The notes under the pieces are model-generated. The model ran no database searches. It had not been told where the DNA came from and saw only the letters and a program-made list of their open reading frames with translations. Positions 36,425 to 46,372 of a stretch of 64,000 bases of DNA are shown here, one piece after another (the first letter of the stretch is position 1; every line of letters starts with the position of its first letter). The stretch is taken from NCBI RefSeq assembly GCF_013373865.1, contig NC_050473.1:20251597-20315596 (forward strand). Direction: 5' to 3'. Source of the stretch: Monomorium pharaonis (lineage: Eukaryota; Arthropoda; Insecta; Hymenoptera; Formicidae). The position numbers were made by a program, and so were the translations under genes.

Positions 36425-39400
36425 ATATAAGTTGATAAATCTGTTTAACAGGCTAAGAACTTAAAAAAAATTATATTTTAAATAGTATTAGTATTTATAT
36501 CTTCTTTTTTAAGAAAATAAATATAATTTTATTATTGTATCTTGATCACAAATAACCCATCTCAAATTTTTATTAATTTCTGTTTAATTAATTTCTTGTT
36601 TCTTTGAATGGGATAGCAAATTTTTTACTGGTATTTTAATAATAAATCTTGCAAGATAATTAGGCATTATTCATGCTGGGACAAATGAGAGAGGAAAAAA
36701 TTGTTAATATCAAAAAAGAATTTTCTCAAGTATAAAATCTCGCGCGATTTATATAAGTCTTCTTGACATTTCTTGTGTTGCTTCTCACGTTTTGGAGTCG
36801 TTGTCGTCCAATAACGAATCACCCTGTACGCGACCTTCGCGGCTAAAAGGTTGAAGAACTTTTCAAAGGACACGTGATAGGAATCGCTCTTGTACTTTGA
36901 TACATGCCTGGTGCACGGAGCGGCGATTTCAGCCCCAAGTTCAGCATCTTCTCACGCTCGAATGTCTCGCTGTTGTGTACCTCCGAAATCTCATTATTTT
37001 TTGTATCAGTAAACGATGAGAAGCGACGTGCGCCATGAGAAAGCCAGTAAGGAACGCGACGCCGAAACCGCTACGAGACTTTTTTCTCACGATTTCGGAA
37101 TCCGTCGCCTCTAGGATCGTCTCCTCTTTTTTTTGGAAGAGGAGAGAGAGGGAGGGGTTTGTTAGACCTAACATAGCAAGTTTATCGTCCTGACCACACC
37201 TACGGCTACATCGTGAAACAACCTGAAAGTTATATGACAAGAAACGACCTGGGACGTAATAAGAGGCGCGAATAATTGTCTCTTCTATTTTTTATCTTGA
37301 TGATTGAAACATTGGAATGAATTTTTAATAATTTTATGTTATATTACCCTCTTACATAGTATTAATGCTAAAATTGTTATTTTAATAAAACGAATAAGGC
37401 GATTAATTAATTGATGCTAATTGTTGATGTAATATAAATTTAATACAAATAATTTATTTTAATAGAGCAGAAAGTAGTATTGTTGCCCGTTTTTGGTTAT
37501 TAAATGAGGAATTCTAGTAATTACTTATGGAATCATTTGTTCAGTAGCCCGCAGTTATGTAGTGGCTTTAATATATACGAATATATAGTTGCATATTTTG
37601 CAATATGTTCTCTTTATTTTAATTAAATATATAATCTTATCATATAAAACATTATGTTTTTCAAATAAAACTTATTTTTTTATCTATGTTAATGCAAAAG
37701 CCACATCATTACTCCTATTTTTTTATCCATTATGCAGTGTCACCTTTTTATAAATAACATTTAAATCTGGAATCGATTGAACAACACATATTGACGAATG
37801 GAAATGTATGTGTTTTATGTTTTCAACTTAAAATATTGATTATTAACAATATTACTGTACAAAATGAAAATGAGGCTATAATACCTTTTTTTTATTATTT
37901 ACTAAAAATAAATAAAATTCATAAAATAGTACTCATTATTTTGCACAAGCTTTCTTTTAAATTTAATACTAAATTTTTTTTTTTTCATAGATATGACACT
38001 CTCTAAAACCCTAAGATATTAATATTTTCATCAGATTTTAATTGTATAATGTAGAAAAATAAAATACGGATTTAAAATCCTTCTTAAAAATATCTTCTTC
38101 AATATTTGTGCTGTAACTCGTTATCACTAGCAATAGATTTGGTAATATTCGCGCTTCATCAGATAGGTTAGTCGTTCTAAGTTACATGCTTAGAAGAACC
38201 AGGCAAGCATAGCGAGATAGTAGTCGACCTAAGCTGCGCTCTCGTACGCTAGGAACAGCCTTGGAATCTGAAGGTCGTTCTAAACCTACCGGGCAGGATT
38301 CAGCGACCGGTCGAGTGCACTGATTCCTGCGACGCTTCCTCGCATATTACTCTTATTGGTCGAAGACCGAGACACCAAGTCAGCAAAGAGAAAAGATTTT
38401 ATACAGAAGAAATCTGGAAATTCGCGAGTGCATTATAGAGAAAAGAGTTTAAAATAAATAGATAATAAAAGACAGTCTTGCGATCTGCTATTCTCTTCGT
38501 GGCAGATTTTAAATTGTAAAGTAGAGAGTTACTGATCGTATCGCGGTTGCCTATCTCATCAATATTTTATATCTTTATTTTATATAAGCAACGTTGAGCG
38601 ATAAAAATATAAAGAAAATAAAAAATGACTAACGTCTGAAAAAAATTTAACAGATTACATGTCGTTTTGTGCGTATTATAATAATACTATTAACAAAATC
38701 AATTTATATTAGGTTTTGATCAATTTACATAGCTGATAATAATTTAATTTATATACAATTCTATATTTTTACAAAGAAAAGATTAATTATTAAGATAATG
38801 TAGAATATTTTGCATTTATTATAGATTTGCAATTATTATAAAGATACGTTTTATAAAATCAAGTTTTCTTTATTATGAATTTTACCTATTATTTTATTAT
38901 TTTATAATAAATGATATTGATGTGTAAGACTAATAAGTAAAACTAATTGATATAAACAAAAATGTATCAATTACAAAAATTAATTCAAGCCAGTTTTATT
39001 TCGATATCTTTACTTTTTTGTTAGTATTATTTATTTTTATTTTTTTAAATAAATTATTAATAAAATATATATTAATTAATGAAAATTTTTATATTATATA
39101 TTATTTTTAATTCATAATTATTTTAATTACATTTGGAGATGGTATTAATTTAAAAAATCTCTAACTGATCGTCTGAATTATACTTTTTGCAGAATTTTGT
39201 TACAAAAAGGTTTTTAGTTAATTAATTTATTATTAATAAAAAATTATATATTCTAATAAAATTCATTTTTATTGCGTACAAATTATTCGATACTTTCAAA
39301 AATGATATAATTTCGAAAACTTACACAATGCGCTGGTTTTGACAACTCACTTCTATTTGAAATTTAACCAATTAAAAAATATATTTAAACAAATGCCTGC

Positions 39401-40475
39401 TTGCAAATTGCATTAATAAGTGCAAACAAAAATTTTACGAACTTTTATTATCTATCTTATCACGAATTTATTCTCTACTGCACATCTTTTCACATAAGAA
39501 TTGTCGAATAAACTTACAGATATTTTTGAAATCAAAATAATCTTAATAATAATCAAAATCTGTAATTAACATTGTGTCAGTACACTGGGGGCTAGCTTAA
39601 CGTGCGAATGTATAAAACTCGTTTTCTTGGCTCATCAATCATCGTCGGCCAGCATCGTGAATGAAGATGTGAAGATTAATGACCCGGCAGTTAATTAATT
39701 CTGATGCAGTGATAACGCGCTACTAGTCGAAGACGATCGAGCGGAATCTTCCGTCTGATTAATGCCGCAGGATCTTTACCCGTCAGCCTGACAAACGACG
39801 CGGATCAATTTGCGCGAGCAAACCGTGATCTGCATTTCCGATTCTTATCCTGGCCTAAATATTTACCGCTTCTTAAGCGGCTGGTAATTACAAGCTCGAA
39901 CGATTGAATTGCCGAACGTATTGTCGATATTAGAATGAAGACGCGAACATGTCCCACGGTTGAATCAGGCGTACTGCAGCTCCCTGAGCGCGTGTACATT
40001 TGTCTCGCACGCTACGACCGGACAAGCGACAAGCCAGCCGATGTACGAATGAAATGTACGTGCACGTGCGCGTCGCGTTTACATTCGCTGTTCACGTTCG
40101 TATACGAAATGCCGCTACCACCGCCTGGGAATCATCGATGTTTCCCATACCCAGCCGCTCTCCGTTCTCACCGTAAAACCAACGACGGTTCCCAAAGCGC
40201 GTTCGTGAGAGTTTCCGTCTTAAATTCAGGTCTTTTAATTTTCGCACGAATTAATTTTAGCTTGGACCGCGCAATCCTTCCCTTTATTCTCGAATATAAT
40301 GTCCATAAAAATTTAACATTCATAAAAAAAGTATTTTATTTTAAGATATTAAAATATTTTATTTCTTGTTTCCGTTTTTTAAGTTTTTAAAATGTTTCAG
40401 TTTTTATTCAACAAAAAATTAAAAGCTGTTATAGATGTTTTAATTTTAAATATTTAGCGTTTTAAACTATGAGGA
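36425..40475 (+). other. intron segment with GC-elevated islands
   Basis: AT-rich with islands at about 36740-37260, 38100-38420 and 39590-40260. The last is the longest (about 670 bp) and contains a 151-codon plus frame (39935-40390) and a 64-codon minus frame (39805-39999), neither recognised. The island at 38100-38420 is rich in short inverted motifs (GTTCTAAG, CTTAGAAGAAC). No RNA gene could be named. Confidence 0.35.
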
Positions 40476-41167
40476 TGTGTTGGATATCCAATAATATCCG
40501 ATATCCGGTTTACCCGACCCTTTCATTATTATCCAGCCGGACAGTCGAATATCGTTAGTATCTGGCAAATATAATTTTATATTAAATTTTTGATGTAATT
40601 ATGCTATATTAATTGGACAAACATACATACATATAGTCACAAAATATTTCACGTGAATATGTGCACATGTCATTACTATTGCTATCATTGACGCAGCCCT
40701 ATTGCTGATTGTATTACATGCGGACTAAAATGTGATTTACGTCGTAGGTCTTATTTTTTATTAGTCAAAATATTTGAATGCTTCAACTTCTTTCGTACAA
40801 TCAAAAAGACTTTTTAGCGCAGGAAAATCGGTTCATTCTGATAACGAAAACAGATTATTAACGCAAAACGCTGAAATGTTATTTATTATAAAAATTTTAT
40901 TAATATTAAACTATGATTGCTAAATGCAAAAATAGCAAAATAATGTCAGAAAAATATTACAAAATATCAATCAGAAAATAAATCTACTTCTAAAGATTTT
41001 GTCACTTATATATTGTATTTTTTTTAATAGTATCGGATATCCAGCAAATATCCGGTCGAATAATTAAGGCACCAAATATCCGATTAGATATCCGTTATTC
41101 GGTTTTACACTATTACCAGATATCCGGTATCCGGTATACGGTAATTTCACTATCCGGCACATACCTA
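40476..41167. mobile_element. repeat element rich in GATATCCGG motifs
   Basis: The left end GGATGTGTTGGATATCC and the right end (reverse complement GGTATGTGCCGGATAGTG) are similar and inverted. GATATCCGG-like motifs are clustered at both ends (40490-40570, 41030-41150) with an AT-rich middle. This terminus resembles GTGCCGGATA-type hAT elements, but no clean 8-bp duplication was seen. Confidence 0.55.
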
Positions 41168-41391
41168 AAACATACATTATACATATTATATATATTATAT
41201 TATATATATAATATATAATTAACATATATTACAAATTCTATTATAATAAAAGTTGAAATATATTAGTGCAAATTAGATATTAATAATCTTCAGTCTTCTA
41301 AATTTGTTCCGAAACAGATAAACTCAGAAAATTTAGACCTATAAAAAAGACAAATAAAATTAATCAATTAATGTAAAATACGTAAGTGCTA

Positions 41392-42274
41392 CACAGTAAA
41401 AAAATTTGTGTTAAATTTAACAGATATCGCATGTCCAAAACGGTCTATAGAAATTTTTCTGTTAATTTAACATATTAAGCATATGTTAAATAGCAACATA
41501 AATATTATGTTATATTTTAACATAAAACTAAATATAAATTTTATAATGTAACATAATTTTTATGTAACAATTTAATGAGAAAATTATGTCAAAGTAACAC
41601 ATGTAATATGTTACTTTAACATTATAATAATGTTAATGTAACGTGTATAACGTGTAACAATAACATATTATATATGTTATTTTAACACAATCATATTATT
41701 TTAACACGTTATATATATTAATTTAACATATTATATATGTTAAATAATAATTATTCTAGAAATGCTGAAAAAAATGTTTACAATTACATATATAGATCGT
41801 TCCAGGATCATCGATAAAAACTGTGTGTATATTATTGGAATCAGTCCAATATTATAATATATGTGAATGCAAACGTACTTGGTTCTCTGTTCTTGGCGAC
41901 CCCCTTTTATTCACCTAATAGGTGAATCTTTTTCACGAGAAATGTGCCATCTCAGATTAGATAGTAAAGTCCTAAAAAATGAAATGGTCTTTGTTAAAAC
42001 TCAATTATAGAGTAAATTCAACATTTTTTTCTGTCAATTTTAACAGCTAAATCCTGTCACTAATAATAAAGAACGTATTTATGGTGTAAAATTAAAAGTA
42101 CGTGCACATTGTGTTACTTTTACACTCTTTTTTAGTTATTTTAGTAATTTAACACTTTACTTAAATTAACACAACAGCAATATGTTAAAGTAACAAGCAA
42201 ATATGTTAAATTTTAACATAAAAGTTTTAACCAGGATATTTTTTTAACAAGAAAACACAAAATTTTTTACTGTG
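41392..42274. mobile_element. 883-bp TA-flanked MITE (CACAGTAAAAAA termini)
   Basis: Left end TA|CACAGTAAAAAAATTTGTG; right end AAACACAAAATTTTTTACTG then TG|TA. The termini are inverted copies flanked by TA. The interior contains many TTAACAT / ATGTTAA motifs (TAATATGTTACTTTAACATT and similar), forming multiple overlapping short inverted repeats. A non-repetitive segment around 41760-41990 may be a second insertion. No coding capacity. Confidence 0.78.
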
Positions 42275-43579
42275 TATGTGAATATATCGAGCATTCTCGT
42301 CTCCTCATTACTTTAACCAAGTGTGCTACTTGTCTAAGTATGACAACTCAATCCACTTTCAAATTTAGCCTCCCAGTATATTATACTTCTCTGTCAATTT
42401 ATGTATCAATTTAGACTATGTCACTAAAGAGTTAATTATCTGAAAGCCCAGTTTTATTTCGCAAACTGCAAATGTATATGACAAACTAAAGTTTATTTCC
42501 GCAATTGCAAGACATGTTGTTGTTTCCTTATTTAAGAAAAAAATTACAGATTTATTTTCTACGTAAACAATCAATTTATTATTCTTTGCCAAAAATATTT
42601 TTGAAATTTTGATAAAAACTTTATAAAGATATCTATGTCATATGGTAATAATATTACCGTCGTTTGGATTTTATACCGCAATTGCTATAACTGCTCTAGA
42701 TTATGAGTTCATCTCACTCTAGATTACGGATTCCTCGCTTCTAAAGATTTGGCTCCACGCTCTATTCGATTCCCGGTGCCAGACGGAAGCACGACCACAC
42801 CCGTTGGGTTGATGCTTCCCTAGTAAAGTGATACAGTTTATTGGACTTCTTCAGATCGGAATGCAGCGTCAATGACATTCTTATCTCAATTCGACAGAAA
42901 AGAAAAAAAAGGAGAAAAGGGGGAACGAATCTGTGCAGTCAATTCGGGACACGTATGCACATATAACACTTCGCATGTCACTGCTCGCACACATGGTTCC
43001 GCTTCTCACGAAACTGATTACAAGACTGGTGTACCAGCTGCATTTTTATGTCATACTGGTGAACTGACTATGCCTGGCCAGTGAGTGGCAACTGTTACTC
43101 TTCTGTCGTTAGACTCGTATGTTTAAAACAACATTTGCAATCAGTTAAATAGACTTATAAAGTATCCCGCAAAGTTTATGTTTATTTCGAAAAGGCATTG
43201 AATAATGCTAAAAATATAATTAGTTGAGATAAAAAATAATAATAGAAGTTTTTATTTAAGAGATGTATCTGTAAAAAAATAATATATAAATATTTAACTA
43301 TTTTATGTAATAAATATTAAAAAACCGAATAAATATATCATGTATAAACAGAAAACAGATATCAAAAGTAAAAGCTTTTTTGTAGTCAAATAAGAATAAC
43401 ATAATTCAACTGAACGTAGAAATTTTTAAAGATTATTCAAAACAAATATTTTATTTATAATAAAAGTAATTTATAAACAGCTTACGAAATTGTATTAGAT
43501 TGAAAAAGAAGTCCTTCACAAATTCATGCCTTTTTAATTTAACAATTTAAGTTAACTAAAACAATTATGCAATAAATCA
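42275..43579 (+). other. intron segment with a GC-elevated island at 42690-43090
   Basis: The island includes the direct repeat CACTCTAGATTA / CTCTAGATTATGAG and a 70-codon plus frame (42872-43084) with no recognisable domain. The rest is AT-rich. Confidence 0.3.
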
Positions 43580-44335
43580 ATAAAATGACTATTATATATT
43601 GCAAATATATAATCACGAAACTAATATTATGTATTATAATTGCAAACATAATCGTAAAAGTAATATTATACATTGCATATTATATTTTGCAAATACAATC
43701 GCAAAATTAATGTTATATATTGCATAACGTTTTGCGAATATAATGGCAAAATTAATATTTTGCATAATATTATGTATTGCGTATTGCATAAAGCAATTAG
43801 AATTGCAAAATTAATATTATACATTGCATATCATATATTGCAAATACAAACACAAAAATAATATTATAATTCTAATTGCAAATATAATCGCAAAATTAAT
43901 ATTGTATATTGTGTGATAATATGTTGTATATATATCGCGTAAAATATATTGCAAATATATTTTATAATATTATATATAATTATGTATTACAGTTGCAAAT
44001 ATAATTGTAGAATTATAATATAATATAATTTTCAAATATTTTTCAAAATTAATATTAAATATTGCGTAAAATATATTGTAAATATATAATCGCGAAATTA
44101 ATATTACACATTGCATATTAAACATTGCAAATATAATGGCAAAATTAATATCATACATTGCTAACCGTATGTTGCAAATATAATCACAAAATTAATATTA
44201 TACGTGTATATTGCGTAATAATATATTGTATGTTGATAATTGCGAAATTAATGTTACATATTGGATATTATATATTGCAAATACAATCGCAAAATTAATA
44301 TTATAATTGCAAATATAATTATGAAAGTTTTGATA
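43580..44335 (+). repeat. degenerate AT-rich tandem repeat (TTGCAAATATAATCGCAAAA)
   Basis: The phrase ATTGCAAATATAATCGCAAA then ATTAATATTATACATTGC recurs about a dozen times with drift over roughly 750 bp, with a period near 50-70 bp. Short frames inside are by-products. Confidence 0.75.
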
Positions 44336-45009
44336 TTAATTGAATATACTTGCAGCATCGTAAGAGAGACCAGTAGCTAAAGAATGAATTTAATATACAC
44401 ACTCAAACACTGTATTGTATAATATGTAAGTATATAGATTGTGGTGTGCAAATTATAAACATGATAGTATCAAAGATAAGCAAATCAGATATCTAAATTT
44501 ATTCAAAATAGAAAATGCAAAATAGTTTAAACCTTTTTATTTGGTCACAATTAATCCATTAACCTGCTAAGAATGTTTCATTAAACCATGTACAATAGAT
44601 CAAATTCAAGTTTTAACCCAATTTAATATATTAAATTAAAAAAAAAAATTATATCTTAAAGTCTGTCGAATTATGGATCGTGTCAAGTATACTTAAGAGG
44701 CAGATATTTATATAAATTAATTAGATACGATACAATACGTAAATTCAGCGACGACAGGTTAACACGACGTGTAAACACGTGAATATAATAATATAAATAT
44801 TCAAGAAATAAAATTGTAAGAATTACTATAAGCGTCAATACAATGAGAAAATAGCGTCAGAAACACACATATATATTCACTAAAGAGATATAAAATAATT
44901 AGAACATTTAAAAAAAAATTTTTTTTTTGCAAAAAATTGAAAAAAAATTTTTTGCAAAAAAATTGCAAAACAATTTTTGCAAATATAAAATGTTTTAGTA
45001 TACATTAAA
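44336..45009 (+). other. AT-rich segment upstream of the U2 gene
   Basis: Unique AT-rich DNA ending in a run of AAAATTTTTTGCAAAA repeats (44910-44990). No gene seen. Confidence 0.4.
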
Positions 45010-45174
45010 GAAGGCTTCAGCCACGTGTTTCAACTAGAGAGAAAGGAGGGATTGACCGTGGAGGGGGACGATCGAACCGAAGGCTTACTGTGACTGCCAC
45101 CAAGCGGCGTGCGGTTCTCGGGAGTAAAGTGCAACCTTCTACTCTATATAAGTCGAAGAGAAATGTTTCTAACT
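45010..45174 (+). promoter_or_regulatory. U2 snRNA promoter region with TATA at -30
   Basis: Composition jumps from AT-rich to GC-rich just before U2. TATATAAG lies at 45145-45152, that is -30 to -23 relative to the first U2 base (45175). An insect snRNA promoter is expected to carry a proximal sequence element (PSEA) at about -60 to -40; the sequence there includes GGGAGTAAAGTGCAACC, but I cannot verify it as a PSEA. In Drosophila, TATA plus PSEA marks Pol III U6 genes, so a TATA in front of a U2 gene is notable. Confidence 0.55.
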
Positions 45175-45361
45175 ATCGCTTCTCGGCTCTCTGAGCTAAG
45201 ATCAAAGTGTAGTATCTGTTCTTATCAGCTTAATATCTGATACAGTCCCCATAGGGGACTCAGAATATTAAACTGATTTTTGCAACCAGGCGGGGTTCCG
45301 GGGCTTGCTCCGACCCTACCGCGGGTCAACCCGACATTGCAGTACCGTCGGGACTGGCCCA
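45175..45361 (+). ncRNA. U2: U2 spliceosomal snRNA, complete, 187 nt
   Basis: The RNA pairs with the intron branch point in the major spliceosome. It starts ATCGCTTCTCGGC; stem I closes GCTC/GAGC around TCT. The branch-point recognition sequence GTAGTA is at 45209-45214, followed by TCTGTTCTTATCAGCTTAAT (start of stem II). Stem IIb is GTCCCC/GGGGAC, the Sm site is GATTTTTG, stem III has CTTGCTCC, and stem IV is CCCGAC/GTCGGG with loop ATTGCAGTACC. It ends GGACTGGCCCA. The length and element order match animal U2 (187-192 nt). Every expected part is present, so it should be functional. Nucleotides 41-187 are also repeated after each downstream retrotransposon; only this copy has the 5' 40 nt. 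Confidence 0.96.
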
Positions 45362-46372
45362 ATAAATGTATTAAATACATACGCGAAGGCGAGCCTGGCG
45401 CCTCTTAGAATTAATATTAAACACGCCCAAGTGTAGTATTCTGAAGTCCCCGAACATACCTGCGGGTCTGGAGCACGAAAAATCTCTAAGTCCCGTTGCC
45501 GGCTGCCGTATTAGTATATCCATTTATATTATAACGTGCACTGCACAAAATTTAACATCCATTGACTTGGCACATGGCAATATACTCGCCATGTGCCATA
45601 GAACATGATGTAGACGGCGGCCGCGCACCGAGCTTAAGCCGGACCCGCACCGGCAGGTATGTTCATTAGCTCAGAGCTTAGTATATAAGTTCGAGTGTGT
45701 GTGTCGCGTCGTGTCTTTGCCGAGGAGCGATTCCGTCGAAGTTATACGCGCCGCTATAGTTATAACCGGGAACGCATTAATTGCAATTCACACGTCTTAG
45801 GCTCCATTCACCGGACAAGTTCCCGGTATACATATCGCGAGTGCCGTTAAAAATTAAAGTACCGCGCGTGAATAGACGACCAGGAGACGAAGCAGAAGAT
45901 CGCCCAGGGACCGTTGGGCCCGACATTGGTAAGTGATATTGCTATTACTACTTTGGTGGTGGGCCGGCACTCAGTGGCCGGTGCGAAAGTGAAGCCGCGC
46001 AGGACGAGAGTCCGGCGCAGTCCCCTTCCTCCCCGGCACGTGAGTTGCCAATTCCCGGGAGGAACGAGCGGCGCCTGTCGGCGTTCCCTCGTTGCGTCGT
46101 CGCGCGGTGCGCGGGTACGTTCGTACTCTTCCGCATCGTCGACGTGCGTGGCGTGGGCGCGTCGCCCGGCGGCGCTCTTAATTTTAAATAGTGCGCGCAC
46201 GGCGGGAGCGCCGTTGGCTCTCTCGTCGACCAACCAGCGCGCGCGCCGGGCCCTCTTCCGGCGAGGCGGATTCGCCCCGTCACTGCGTGTCGAGAGGCTA
46301 TTGGACTTGTCCAATAGTCTCTCCAAAGATCGAGCGGGCCCTTAAATAGCCGTAAATAAATATAATAAAGTA
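45362..46372 (+). promoter_or_regulatory. 5' leader of retrotransposon unit 1, with hairpins and an internal TATA
   Basis: About 1 kb between the U2 3' end and the ORF. It includes a 10-bp hairpin GGCACATGGC/GCCATGTGCC (45569-45597), kept in unit 3 while its loop changes; a TATATAAG at 45682-45689 followed by GTGTGTGTCGCGTCG, also kept in unit 3; a consensus donor TTGGTAAGT at 45929, kept in unit 3; and a 15-bp hairpin with inner stem CTATTGGAC/GTCCAATAG (46292-46323) identical in all units. A 143-codon upstream frame (45914-46345) lies in the ORF frame but is frameshifted in unit 3, so it is probably not protein-coding. R2 elements carry a self-cleaving HDV-like ribozyme at the 5' end; I could not fold one here. 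Confidence 0.6.

Noticed and set aside
39935..40390. 151-codon plus-strand frame as a gene or neurexin exon
   Set aside because: No similarity to neurexin LNS6 continuation or other known family, and it runs on into AT-rich intron sequence.
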